Positions 1-11,200 of a DNA stretch of 64,000 nucleotides are shown here, in pieces. The notes under the pieces are model-generated. The model worked only from the letters and a program-made list of their open reading frames with translations, searched no databases and was not told the origin of the DNA. This DNA is from Coniferiporia sulphurascens. Lineage: Eukaryota > Basidiomycota > Agaricomycetes > Hymenochaetales > Hymenochaetaceae. Numbering within the stretch: the first letter of the stretch is position 1; the number at the start of each line of letters is the position of its first letter. The DNA lies in NCBI GenBank assembly GCA_002794785.1, contig NBBA01000012.1, positions 124,001 to 188,000 on the forward strand, read 5' to 3'. Both the position numbers and the translations under genes were made by a program.

Positions 1-136
1 CATCGGCTGATAGACGCCACTTGTTGGGATGTGGCAGTGTCAAGCAGTGTTCCTGCGCATCGGCTCTGCCAAGCGGGGTGGAGCGGCCATGTCGGATTTG
101 CATTGGGTGATTGTGGTGAGCCCCTAGGCTTACAGG
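1..136. repeat. Dispersed repeat, copy 1 (pairs with 14058-14192)
   Basis: This stretch aligns almost end to end with 14058-14192. Both contain GGCTGATAGAC near the start, GGATGTGGCAGTGT in the middle and GAGCCCCTAGGCTTACA at the end. Many differences are C/T or G/A changes at CpG positions. The left edge is cut by the window, so the true unit may be longer. No ORF or terminal repeat explains it. Confidence 0.75.
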
Positions 137-1301
137 ACAACAAGGAAATCCAAAATGCAACAGTCAGCAATCACTAGTAAGATCAGAACCAGCAAATGAG
201 AGAATGCAAAGGGGTTGCCATGACACAAAGAATATTACATATGACAAGGAAGCCAAACATCAGCAGGAAAAAGAACTTTAAAATAGAACTTTAATGGCAT
301 GTTCCAATGTCAAAAATTACTTTGTAAGGAAGGTTAAGATGAACATAGTAAAAAAGGGTTGCAATTTAGTTTATGGTTTATTAGTTATCATATTTCAATT
401 CCTGAATTTTGTACCCATAGGACACTCTACCTATTGGTATTGGGAATAATATTATATTGCATGTCAAATTTTCTGGTGAACTTTTTGGAAACCCAGAATT
501 GGGAAATTCTGAGCAACAAATCTTGTAGAGAAGCCATATGGCCATTTAATGCTCTATGTTTCATTGAGAAATAAGTGTATTGACAAACTAGATACTGTTA
601 CAAAATTTGGCCTTCCCTGCAAATCCTGAGGCATGGGTTCATGATGCTCCCAACTATACTATTGTGTGACCCCTCTTACAAAAATTTTGTATTTTGCCTC
701 TACAGCACTCACATTTTCATGTATTTTCCTCTTTCTTGACATTCATAATGTACTTGCAACTAGCTATCTCCAGAAACTTTCCAGATTGTTTTTGATAAGC
801 AGAATCTCCCAAAATGATGGTGCCCCCCTCTTACAAAAATTTGGTCACACTCTGCCATGGAGACTGTTGAAACTCCAAGTGATACTATTACATGACCCCT
901 ATTACAAAGGGATCCCTACTCACAAAATTGCTATCCCAGGTTTCCACACAACTAAATTACTGCTGAAAATTTTCATATGAGTGCTAGGTAAACTATTGAA
1001 AATGGGTATGATGGCATCACAGCAAAATATTGCATTGTCGTGAAGCCACAGTTAAAATACTTGTTTTGCAATCATGAAGAGCCTTTGGAAGGCTACTGGC
1101 TTGCACAACAAGTAATTTTATTGGTGATTTTTTTTTGCAGAATCATACACATTACATGCTAGGGTGTACCATTCCACTACTCCAGGTGGAATAAAACATT
1201 GTGGTGTACAGGGAGAGTGCATAATAATTAAAAAGTGACAAACAGTGACAGAATGCATCTGGCATTGCACCATTTTTCGATCTCAGATAACAAACTCTTT
1301 G
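137..1301. other. Gene-poor stretch
   Basis: AT-rich DNA with no ORF that resembles a protein. It contains two copies (near 665 and 891) of a short dispersed motif, TGACCCCTNTTACAAA, which recurs in inverted form near 3140-3183 and 3592-3613. Nothing else was recognised. Confidence 0.5.
665..710. repeat. Dispersed motif GACCCCTNTTACAAA
   Basis: The segment TGTGACCCCTCTTACAAAA and the bases after it (TTTTGTAT, then TACAGCAC) recur in reverse complement at 3140-3183. Shorter matches lie at 891-910 and, inverted, at 3592-3613. It is probably the edge of an old mobile element, but no termini or target duplications were found. Confidence 0.5.
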
Positions 1302-1303
1302 TA

Positions 1304-2468
1304 CAGTTGAACCTCCCATATCGGGCATCTCCCCTAATGGATATCCTCCCATAATGGATAGGTTGGGGTTCCCACAGAGTCGGTAGTCGGGAAATCCCTG
1401 TCATAATGGATGTATTTTATAATGCATAACAGATAGCCAAATGAAGAAAATTTATTAGAAATATCCATTATAGGAGGTCAACTCAGCTGTAAAATTACAA
1501 GTTTGTGTTACTCTTTGTGTCCTTCCATCAAGTTCATAATGGTTGGGATCTGTTGGATTCTCCAAAAGCCTGGCTCAGACCTTTTCCATCCTTCTGGAGA
1601 AATATCCCTGCTCTCCAACTCCTAATTTAGAGTTGCAATTAAAAAATACCTGTGCCGGGGCGGCCTGCCGAGCAATTGCAGAACTCAAGCGGCTCTGCCA
1701 GCACCACTCTGAGCCTGGGTTTCAGCAGGTTTGTATGCAACTTCACTTACTCAGGATGAAGTTTCAAATAAAGTGTAAACTACCTGTTTTTACTCCAGCA
1801 CAATTTCGAAAAATTCACTGTACATTATTACATAATAAACCCAGAACTCTTATAGTGGAATAACCTCTCTTAATGGATATTTTGGGGTTCCACTGACCTC
1901 CACCCACTGTTACAATTTTCCTTTACTTTCCCCTTATTGCGCTGACTCACTTCCTCTTTGTCATCATCAGTCAGTGCAACTCCCCCATTTCTCTCCCTTA
2001 CTCATCCTTAGTTCACCTTACACCATAAGACGCCATGATGACACCTTATTGCACCATCATGATGTGCTTTGCTTACTGATCGCATTCCTTGTGTTTCCAT
2101 GACCTTCCATGCCATGTAAATGACCGCATACAAGCAGCTACAGTAGTAAATGCATAGAGTAGCATATAAGCATGTAACTTCAGTAGCACAAGCCCTAAGC
2201 TTGTGCTCTTTGTTCATACAAGCCCATTATCTGCTACCACCAATCTACTGAGTGCCTACCGAGTCACCAGCCACTTCGTTGTAACCCAACTCCTGTAGGA
2301 AGCCTACCGCATCCACATTGTCGATCAGGAAGCCCGCCGACGATCACCTTCGACTTACGACATCTAGGAAGCCCCGTTGCCGTACCACCAGTCTCGACGA
2401 TCAGGAAGCCCCAACGTCGATCATCACGTAACCATTGAGCTTAACACCCACTATGGGAGGTTTGACTG
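1304..2468. mobile_element. Pogo/Tc1-like MITE I (interrupted by solo LTR A1)
   Basis: Starts CAGTTGAACCTCCCATA and ends TATGGGAGGTTTGACTG, an imperfect terminal inverted repeat. TA dinucleotides lie directly outside at 1302-1303 and 2469-2470, as expected for Tc1/mariner/pogo target duplication. The inside has no transposase motif; the longest ORF (1543-1863) is unrecognised, so I infer a non-autonomous derivative. A solo LTR sits inside it at 1908-2446; without that LTR the element is about 620 bp. It shares its right-hand TA with MITE II. Confidence 0.75.
1908..2446 (+). mobile_element. Solo LTR, family A, copy A1
   Basis: Begins TGTTACAATTTTCC and ends GAGCTTAACA (TG...CA). It is flanked by the 5-bp direct repeat CCCAC (1903-1907 and 2447-2451). 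Orientation is taken from a TATAAG box near 2165 followed about 20 bp later by a hairpin with arms AGCACAAGC and GCTTGTGCT at 2185-2207, a layout typical of an LTR U3/R boundary. No internal retroelement region is attached, so it is a solo LTR left by LTR-LTR recombination. It lies inside MITE I and is therefore younger. Confidence 0.88.
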
Positions 2469-2470
2469 TA

Positions 2471-2936
2471 CAGTTGAACCTCCCATAATGGATGCCTGAT
2501 TTTTTTGAAAAAACTCAAGTAGAAAATGAAGTCTTAAAATCTACGCACATTGTGGTAGACGATGAGGTGCAGTGGTAAGACTGAGAGGGAATGGGGTTAT
2601 CAGTGTAAACCGATGTATTTTGTAGTAGAGACCAGCTCTCCTTATATACATCTACTGTGAGCTACATATACTATAACTATCATAGCTCCTATTTGTATGG
2701 CATTATCGTTGTGTTATTGTTTACTTAGTAAGATGGCTGTTCATATGACCATCTTTATATTTAGTATGTTCATTATATTTATTTAATATGAAGGCTTCAT
2801 CTGGGGTCTGATGGGGACTTTAACTTGTGTAGAGATATATCTACTTACAAATGGAGCTGCACATTAACTGCCCGAAAGATACTGAAATACTGCAGGAAAA
2901 ATATTTAGATTTTATCCGTTATGGGAGGTTTGACTG
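2471..2936. mobile_element. Pogo/Tc1-like MITE II (interrupted by family B element B1)
   Basis: Starts CAGTTGAACCTCCCATAATG and ends TTATGGGAGGTTTGACTG. TA flanks lie at 2469-2470 (shared with MITE I) and 2937-2938. Removing the family B insertion at 2532-2788 leaves about 200 bp. The termini closely match those of MITE I, so both were probably moved by the same transposase, which is not encoded here. Confidence 0.75.
2532..2788 (+). mobile_element. Family B element, copy B1 (257 bp)
   Basis: Begins TCTTAAAATCTACGCA and ends ATATTTATTTAATA, with the 5-bp direct repeat TGAAG on both sides (2527-2531, 2789-2793). The unit contains CCTTATATACATCTAC, a TATA-like box. Five more copies of 255-258 bp occur in the window, each with its own 5-bp duplication. 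The fixed duplication length suggests an integrase, so it may be a short solo LTR with unusual ends, but a small TIR element is not excluded (TCTTAAA against TATTAAA). Confidence 0.85.
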
Positions 2937-2938
2937 TA

Positions 2939-3624
2939 GTTAACACTACTTTAGGTAATCGCCAAGCTGTCGGAGTATCAAAATATGCGTGACAACCCGT
3001 GACAGCCATTTTGCACAAGGGGGACACCATAATTCCAAGAGTTCCAGCTTAAGAAGTGGTACCAAAAAATCTGGAGTAGATATAAAATGCATCTAGCTAT
3101 TTTCATGCCAGATCCAGGGATTAATGTCTGCATTTTGGGTGCTGTGGAAGCAATATACAAAAGCTTTGTAATAGGGGTCATACAATAGTAGACACTCGGC
3201 ATCAAGCAAAAACTCAGCACCGGATGCTAGCGGAGTTTAAAAAGGAGCAGAATGCGGGGTGCATTCTGTCACCTTTTGTCACCCTTTAGATAAATTTCTC
3301 TCTTTCTATGCACCACAATGAGCTATTCCTCTCGGAATAGCATATTAACATGCCCTGATATCTAACAAATAAGTTTACTACAATATATCTGCTGATATGT
3401 GCACGTATTGTGTGAGCCAGTGGTCCCAAAAGACTTCTAGTACAGACCGAAAAAACATGTATTTTGACAATGACTTCACACCAATGCAATTTTTCACAAA
3501 GAAAGTTTTGCATTCACAGTTACATAGCTTACTAGGGACTACATGAATTTTTCCGAAGGTAGTTTGGTTGTGTGGAAGCTCAGAAATGCGAATTTTGTAA
3601 AAGGGGTCACATGACAGTAGTGCA
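2939..3624. other. Gene-poor stretch
   Basis: No coding region recognised. Contains inverted copies of the GACCCCTNTTACAAA motif at 3140-3183 and 3592-3613. The ORFs here match nothing I know. Confidence 0.5.
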
Positions 3625-3735
3625 GAGTGGAATTACCCCGTGCATGAGAAGGAACTCCTGGCGATCTTCCGGGAACTCAAGAAGTGGCGGGTTTACCTTC
3701 TGGGGGTACACTTCAAAGTCCTTAGTCTACGAGAA
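3625..3735 (+). pseudogene. Ty3/gypsy RNase H fragment
   Basis: In one frame the DNA reads WNYPVHEKELLAI, followed about 6 residues later by KKWRVYLLG and HFKVL. This is the signature of the RT-linked RNase H domain of Ty3/gypsy LTR retrotransposons (YPVHEKELLAI...LKKWR..L.G..F). Only about 37 codons remain; no RT, integrase or LTR can be attached. It is a relic, and it may come from the kind of element that left the LTRs nearby, which I cannot prove. Confidence 0.8.
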
Positions 3736-4221
3736 GTCGTCCAATACAACGGAACGAAATCTCAGGTCATCACATCACTAGCATTTATAAAACCGTTGGT
3801 ACTTGAGGGGCACGAGCATACGTTACCTGCGAAACACAAAGGTAATTTTAATAAGTCGAGCGGAGACTGCACTTTCTAGTCGGCTGTCCAGTGAACTACT
3901 GTCCCATCGGCTAGCGATTGTCCGCATCTCTAATGCGCATGGCAGAAGCAGTTCAGCGCATATAGAGACATTCGGGGCAGGTCACGCGATGATAAAATAC
4001 AAACGATCCTAAAGTTGCGTTGCGAGTATGCTATGAATAGTCAGACTGATCGTACACTCGTTGAGAATACGTACACCCTTCCCCTCCGCCTGACACCTTT
4101 CCCTCGGGTTTCTCCCGCATTAAGTCCAGGGAATCCTTGTCCTACACATATGACGAGAAGGCCTAAGCCGCGTCGATTTCGCACGCAGGACAGAGCCGCG
4201 TAGTCCAATGTCATTGATAAA
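3736..4221. other. Intergenic region downstream of YPD1
   Basis: No protein-like ORF was recognised. The region separates the gypsy RNase H relic from the 3' end of the YPD1 gene and should contain its 3' UTR. Confidence 0.5.
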
Positions 4222-5090
4222 TCAAAAATCGTCTTCTGTGACACCATGTTTACTGTACCATTCCTTCAGCCATTTTTCAGCATCATCGTACTCGTTCTTG
4301 ACTTGTTCGAGCAGTGGTCCAATTTTTCCGAGAGCCTCGTCTTTTGAAAGACCAATTCCCACTTCCTCGTCTCTCAGTAAGCCGTAATGCTGCATGCGTT
4401 CACACGATGCTTGCACTTTGGCAACACCCAGTGCTGCACTCGAACCCTTGAGGAAGTGGCCAAGAGAAGACAACTTCCCGAGATCTTCCACCGCACTGGG
4501 TGGACATATGTAAAAACAGGATGCTCGGTATCAAGCGGGTACAGACAGGAAGGAAGAGGATATGACGACGTACAGAGCATCATCCATGTCTTTAAATGTT
4601 GCACGGGCCTGATCAAAGTACGCCCAAGCCATACCAGCAGAAAAGTCGTGAGTTTCGTCCTCGTCGAGTTCAAGAATTTGGTTGAAGGTCTCCAAGTCGA
4701 TCACGTCACCGGCGGAGGGCGAGGCATCCAAATCCGCGGCTGAGTCCGGCTTGATGGAGGGCATGGAGGGAGAGAGGGTGAGCGCTGACATGGATAATAG
4801 AAGTGGCGATGGCGAATCAATATGCTGTTCGACGAGTATGCAAACGACCAGGCGGGCAACACTGTCGACGAAGGCGATCGGGGTGATTATGAACAGGGAT
4901 GGACGTCAAATAGACGCGGCATGCACGCGAGCGTGGCGGAGGAAAGGAGACTGAAGGAGGTAGTCGAGAAGCGTACCTGGGACGATGACGCATGTGGGTC
5001 CGTCGGCTTGACCTGCGCGGGCGACGACGGGGGGCTGCGCTCGTCAGCAACGACGGCTTTGTCGGTGGGACGTGCGGTGGGGGAGGACAT
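4222..5090 (-). CDS. YPD1: Histidine phosphotransfer (HPt) protein, Ypd1-like
   Basis: Phosphorelay intermediate that carries phosphate from hybrid histidine kinases to the Ssk1 and Skn7 response regulators in osmotic and oxidative stress signalling. Conserved HPt sequence: IDLETFNQILELDEDE, FSAGMAWAYFDQA, then LSSLGHFLKGSSAALG, where the H of HFLKG is the expected phosphorylated histidine. One intron is clear: donor GTACGT next to 4574, acceptor CAG next to 4495, giving exons 4574-upstream and 4222-4495 (junction DDAL/AVEDLGK). The start is less certain. ATG at 4791 is possible, but an upstream Ser/Pro-rich exon (5090-4977) ending CAG/GTACGC can splice in frame to an acceptor beside 4824, giving an N-terminal extension. 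C-terminus is KHGVTEDDF. Divergently transcribed from SHE9; the 5091-5406 gap must hold both promoters. Confidence 0.9.
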
Positions 5091-5406
5091 GGTCGTGGTG
5101 CGGGGAAAGGAGTAGACTGCGCCAGCAGGAGATGAGATGGTTATCTGCCGTGTGCCATAGGCTCCTGCCGCGCACGGCGGAGAGTCTTCACAACCCGCCG
5201 TCGGCAACAACGTCTTGACATCGCGATAAGGGTCCCTTAGCCTTCCAAACCATCATCAACAGCGAGCTCGAGGTGTACGTATTTTGTCAGTAGTTGTACG
5301 CATAGCTAATAATTTGGGCTCTCCTCTCTGCGAGATCTGGATTTACGTAGACGATTAGACGAGTACATAAGCTCCCTGAGGTCAACTACGACGATTTCTC
5401 TCATCC

Positions 5407-6649
5407 ATGCTGAGGGTCGGAAGGCGTCCCGTAGGGACCAGCCTCTCTACTATACACGGTTCGCCACTGTCTTCAGTCGTCATCCGTCGTCAAGGCCTGT
5501 TGCACACAGAATCTAAGGAGCCTGTGAACGATGACAAGCCTCAACCCTCCTCGCAGGAGGGTGATGGTTGGCGACAACGACACGTCCCCCTGGAGCAGAA
5601 GCAGCTCTGCAGGTCAAGGCCCTCGCCGCTACCGTATCCATTGCTTATGGCAGTCGATGTCGCCACGATGAAAAAGCGGGTACACGAATGTACCCTGAAG
5701 AACGCAACCAGACTGCGCTTGCGGATGGACGACTTCTCTGAAACTGCACGCATCGCATTTGCGCAACTCGGCGGAAGGTTAAACGAAGTCACTGGTTATC
5801 GTGAGATTGAGGCATTGAAGGAACTGGTCGCGGAAAATGGTACGTCCACTTATTTTGTGCCATGTAGTTATTTGGCCTCATTACGCATTTGTCGATGGAT
5901 AAAGAGAAGAAAATGCACGAAATCCGCGAAGCAGCACGTGCAGCGAAGACATCTTATGAAGACGCTGTTGCGCGACGCTCAAGCTCACAGCGCGAGCTGA
6001 ATGACCTCCTCCAGCGCAAGTCCGGCTGGAACGACGCGGACGTTATGCGCTTCACAGAGCTCGTCCGCGCGGATCATGCCCATGAGCTTGCGGAAGCACG
6101 CGCGCGTACGGCGACAACAAACGCAGATGGCGACGTGGAGCGTCAATTTGGCGAGCTCATGCGCACAATACTCGCGCGCTATCATGAGGAACAGGTGTGG
6201 TCGGACAAGATTCGCAGTGCAAGCACTTACGGCTCGCTTGCTGCTCTCGGTCTGAATCTCGTGGTATTCGTGCTTGCAATTGTGCTAGTCGAGCCTGGAA
6301 GCGAAAGAGACTCGTACAGAGTTTTGAAAAAAGGGTCATGGAGCTTAACGAGGCGAACCAGCGTGTCGTAGAGGACAGATTGGGTGACTTGCAGATGCGC
6401 CAGGAGACTCAGAGAATGCTACTGTCAGAGATACGGACTGGTCAAACCAGGTTAATGCAGACCGTAGTCGCACCTGTGCCCATAAGCGATGAAAGACTAA
6501 TTGAAGCGGAGGCAGCCTCTGCTACACCGTTATTAGAAGCCGAGCGCAACATGAAGGCGGCAAGGGACCGGTGGATGCTAATTCTTTCGACTGCTGGAGC
6601 ACTGGGTACGGGGATTGCTGGGTTCTTGTTAGGGTACTGCTTACATTAG
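5407..6649 (+). CDS. SHE9: Inner-membrane mitochondrial protein She9/Mdm33, with one apparent frameshift
   Basis: She9/Mdm33 is a coiled-coil inner-membrane protein affecting mitochondrial shape. The N-terminus (MLRVGRRPVGTSL) is Arg-rich and lacks acidic residues, like a matrix-targeting presequence. An intron runs from GTACGT at 5840 to 5904, joining VAEN to EKKMHEIREAA. Then come the family blocks SSSQRELNDLLQRKSGWND, VMRFTELVRADH and a membrane segment LNLVVFVLAIVLVEP. After VEP the frame shifts by one base near 6292: the next family block, WKRKRLVQSFEKRV, is in another frame, as if one T of CCTTGG were missing. A second membrane segment, ILSTAGALGTGIAGFLLGY, ends the protein at 6649. Either a recent single-base loss or a sequencing error. 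Confidence 0.85.
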
Positions 6650-6677
6650 AAAGGTTCTTGTAATGATCCCATTCTAT

Positions 6678-7837
6678 TCATTCGATCTGCAAACTTAGAC
6701 TCTTATATACTCTGCAGTGCACCCTGTGGTAGCTCGTTAGCATATTCCTCACTTTCAGGGCATGAAAATGGGGCGCATACCTATCCTTGAGTAATTCCAC
6801 GCCAGGACCATTACCATTCATCGTACATGTGCTCCAAGTGTTAATGTCCCACTTTGTCCATCCCCAACCCTCCTTAATCTACGAGGTGAGAAAGATATCG
6901 ATATGAGGCTAGCCGAATACCAAAACGAAATGCCCACCTCAGGTTTTTTGTGTGGGGTAAGTATAACTAACCATTTTGCCTTCGTACTCAGTTCCCAAAG
7001 TAGCGAGAAGATCTCGGACGAGGACTCAATCAGATGCAGAGCAAACGAGCATACCACCATTTCCATCCTCTGACAATCGGTCTCGGAAGGACCTTCGGGG
7101 GAGGGGTTAAATTTTGCAGCCGCTTCTGCGCTGGGGGTCGGTAGTAGGGGTACCGCACCCTCAGCTATATCTCTGAAGGACAAAGGCGCACACGTCATAT
7201 TCGTCCTCTCCTTGTATGCGTCGGCCGTGTACTGCATTGTGGTTAATAGTGCAATCATACTAGGTTTATATTTTCCATACCGGATCTGCCGCTAGAATAA
7301 TCGGTCTTGTAAAATGGCTATCTAATAGTGAATGCCGGTTTCTGGGTGTTTTATGGTGTGCCATTGAAGGATATCGCTCAGGATTTCCTTCCAATTCGTT
7401 TGCGTCGGTACGTGAATTGGCTCGTAGGTTCTGTCTATGCAGCCTGACGCCGATTTCATACCACTGCAGTATACAAATCGTCACTTCGCCGCTGCATGAT
7501 TTGATGAGACAATGCCGTCCTTGATTACTACTTGAGAAAGTTGTTACCTGCCTGAGCATTGTATAATCGGATATGACTACCAATGCGGATACATGGAAAA
7601 GGAGACAAAACTTGCCACATGCCATGTCGAATATAGTTATTGGGTCAAAGTCATTAAGCGTTTTCTTTTCCATCTGCCACCATCTTATCAAAGTTCACTT
7701 TAGTTGACATTTGATATATATAGGAGTCGCCAGGAGGTATACCTGTCCATCCATTCGAACAGACACGCTTTCACCCCAGAGAAGTGAGGGTTGCGATAAG
7801 TTTTGCCGACTTTCGTGTAATACTGTGTCGAAAACAT
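6678..7837 (-). CDS. SAM-dependent methyltransferase-like protein (multi-exon, possibly frameshifted)
   Basis: The pieces read like a fungal class I methyltransferase. From the 5' side: TYRNPHFSGVKACLFEWMDR (ATG near 7837), then VNFDKMVADGKENA, then FDPITIFDMACGK, matching the glycine-rich AdoMet-binding motif I (D.ACGKG), then RTYEPIHVPTQTNWKEILSD. The 3' exons hold CQRMEMVVCSFALHLIESSS, a typical motif-IV-like stretch, then LVILTPHKKPE and GWGWTKWDINTWSTCTMNGN, ending RVYKSLSLQIE at 6678. Splice sites separate several pieces, but KENA and the FDPIT block lie in different frames with no obvious intron, suggesting a one-base deletion near 7650. The substrate is unknown. Its 5' end faces CHL1 across about 400 bp. 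Confidence 0.6.
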
Positions 7838-8233
7838 TAAGAGTTCAGCAGTCAGCAGATAGTGGCAGACATTCTTACTTCTGAAACGCCATATGTTTCA
7901 TAGTTTGCTCGCATGGAAAGGGAGATATTTCCTTTGGACATTACTGGCGCAGTTGGAGAGGTACCACTGGCAGCACCTTGTAAGTTCGAGCACTAGCAGT
8001 AACCACTGGTGTAAGCTAGTGAAGTGTAGAACCACGATTCGATCCCTTAGGCTCTCTCGCCGCCTACTTTGCCACAGGCCACATTATGTCATGCATTACG
8101 TCGGATGCACCAGTCTTTGTGGCGGTGTCACGGTGTGATGACTTTCACGCGTTTACTCTCTTAAAGTACTTTTCTGAGCACATTTGCTTCTCATTCAAGT
8201 TCCTGCTCTTTGTTTAATCGTTACACAAGGCTA
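7838..8233. other. Divergent intergenic region between methyltransferase-like gene and CHL1
   Basis: No convincing ORF. It must contain the promoters of the two divergent genes; an additional short 5' exon of the minus-strand gene (MKHMAFQ near 7890) is possible but its splice phase does not fit simply. Confidence 0.5.
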
Positions 8234-11200
8234 ATGGAGACGTTACATGTCTCGCTACCAACGCCAACCGAATTTAAAGCCTTCCCGCATAAACCCCCGT
8301 ACTCAGTCCAAGTTGACCTTATGCAACACATCTACACCGCGATAGAAAGCCAAACACAGCTGGCTGTGGTCGAAAGTCCGACAGGAACCGTCAGCATCAG
8401 TCTCCTTCTCTATATATTCTGTACTAGAACTTCCGACAATTGTTTTACAGGGGAAAACTCTCAGTCTTCTATGTTCTTCCCTCACATGGCTCTGCGACAA
8501 TAACGCCCGCTCGAGAAAGGTGCAATTGACAGCTCTGCGGGAATCACTCGGTTCAAAAGATGGTCGGTACTAAAGTACACCCGTTCAGACGTTATCCTAA
8601 TTGGTCAATTTCTATAGACCCTGACTGGGTTCTCACGCAGAGTTTTGATCGTTTGAAGAAAGAACTTGAAGACGGAGAACATGAGTATGAAAAGCGCTTA
8701 ACCTATCTACGCAGGAAGGAGCAATCTTTAATGAGGCAAGGATCAGCCAGAGTGACAAAAAGACCCGTGTGTACGAGCTGTTCGACAAATTGTCTTTGTC
8801 TGACTGATCATTCTGTCGTGATAGAAACTAGACCACCGGACTGAGAAGACAGAAGGAGAGGAATTTGACGATTCTTTCCTGCCAAGTGGTTTATTCAAAA
8901 ATCGGCAGGAAGGTCAAACAAGTCTTGAAGATGTACATTCCGTGGAAAGGTATGACTACCATACTTGTTCGAGTAAAAGTTGAATAACTATTCAATCTCA
9001 GGTTAATTCATCACTCCGCTTCAACTGAAAACTCGAAAGTGTCGGGGACGAAGGTCTGTTTATTAACAGTTCCCGCGGCTGATATTGATCACTCCTACCA
9101 ACGTGCAGATTTACTATGCTTCACGAACTCATTCTCAGCTGTCACAAGTTATGAATGAGCTCGAAAAGCTGAAGCTCATTCCCCCGACCGCGGAGTGTGT
9201 CCAGGACAGCGACGAGCCGGAAATTAACGACATATACACAAAATATACACCGCGGACGGTCTCACTCGCTTCGCGGAACCATCTCTGTATTAATGATAAA
9301 TTGCGCTCACGGACTTCGGATCTGGATGAAGGATGTCGAGAATTATTAGGTGGTTAGTGATTATGTTTATGCTCTATGTAATAAGCAAAGATCGTCTCCC
9401 GCCGACAGGCCGTTTAGGCGAGCGTTGTCCTTATCTTCCTTCTGTCGATGAAGAGTATCGAATGCATGAGATGCGTGACCACATTCTCGTGAGGCCGTCA
9501 AATTTTTACCCCGCTTTGATGTTAACATTTCTACAGGCTAATCCGAAAGATATAGAGGACCTTGTCTCCGTGGGAAAGAGCTTGAAGATATGTCCTTACT
9601 TCGGCTCCCGGTCAGCGGTACAACCCGCGGAGGTCAGCATGTATCTCCTCTGGAAATATCATGTAGCCTCATCTCTCCCTATCATGAAGTTCGTAACCTT
9701 GCCTTATAACCTCCTGCTCCACAAACGCGCTCGAGAGACTCTTGATATTGATTTAAAGGGGCACATTGTCATTATTGATGAAGCTCATAGTTCGTGGGGT
9801 CCTCTCGAGCTACTGGAAGTGTTTCCGCTGATTAAAGATTTTAGACTTAATTGATGCCATCCTTCAATTACACACTGTAGACCTAACGGTGTCTTTGTTG
9901 CGCCTAGCGATTAGCCAATTGCAGACTTACCTGGATGGATTCCGAACACGTCTTAATGCCAGCCATTCACTTCACTTGAAGCGTCTCATTTTATTCCTGA
10001 GGGCCCTCGATCAAGTTTCATGTACCCGGATAGCCGAAGTTAAGTGTAAACGTGGTAACCGGGACTCAGGAGACGTCGTTTCTGTCTCGGAATTTGTGGA
10101 GAACATGGGTAGCAAAGTGAACGGAATAAACCTGCTGGAACTACAAGCCTACCTTGTGGAGAGTAAAGTGGGTCATTCCTTATGAGAATCGTTCGGTCCC
10201 TTTTGGTTCCAAATAGTAACCTCCCGACCTCCATAGATCTCAAGAAAAATTTATGGATTCTACGAAAGGAAGGAAGGCACTAAGGATGGTAAGGACGGTT
10301 CATGACTCGTTCATTGCTTGCACCTAAGGCTCTCCGAGATTATAGCGAAAAAAATGCTGGTAAAACTGGTGCTGCATTACTCCCCCTGCACATCGTAGAA
10401 GCTTTTATCTCAAGCCTAACTAACGACAAGCAAGGTTGGTTTCTCACGCATAGACCAGCAGATGTTACTTTTACGCTTGGCTCCTTTAGATGGCATAATT
10501 ACGTTTTATCAGGATATACAGACGCAAGAGCTGCACGTAAAATATCAACATCTTAACCCAGCTTCGCACTTCAGTGAAATACTGAACGATGCTCGGTGTG
10601 TTATATTAGCTGGAGGGACAATGTCGCCGGTTCGTTCTCCTCAGCTTTCGTCTATGATACAATGATAGAGGTCCTACTCTTTTACAGATCTCGGATATCG
10701 TTATGCAGCTGTTTCCATCCAGCACAGAAAACTGTGTGTCTACATTTTCATGTGGTCATGTGATTCCTCGATCAAGTATTCGATGCTTGGTGGTTGGGAA
10801 GGGTCCTCGGGGAAAGGAACTGCAGTTCAAGTTCAAAGAACGAGCCAATGAGGAGACAGTAAGCCTATCTTTCTTTTCCTGACTCGTCTGACCATTCGTA
10901 ACAGCTGGACGAACTTGGTCAGGTTCTGTTCAACCTTGTCAACGTCGTACCATGTGGAATGGTTGTCTTCTTCCCATCCTACTCCTTTTTGGAAACTGCC
11001 AAAAGTTCATGGTTGAATAGCGGATTACTGGTAAGGCTACAAAAAAGGAAGCAGGCAAGCTAGGATTTTTCTGTTTAAATCCGATCCTCATTGCAATTAT
11101 TTCTCAAGGTTTTCTACGAGCCGTCCGAAAGTTCTGGAGTTGAGCACGTTCTTCGGGAGTATGGTTCAGCTACAGCCACTGTCGGTTCCATCTCTTTCTA

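Noticed and set aside
1543..1863. 106-residue ORF in MITE I as a transposase
   Set aside because: No DDE-type motifs or DNA-binding pattern, and too short.
7893..8138. 81-residue plus-strand ORF upstream of CHL1
   Set aside because: No recognisable sequence, and it overlaps the 5' region of the minus-strand methyltransferase-like gene.
8560..8844. CHL1 as a pseudogene because of apparent stops between ORFs
   Set aside because: Each gap has GT-AG boundaries in the right phase, and splicing restores family motifs including DEAHN and GRAIRH.
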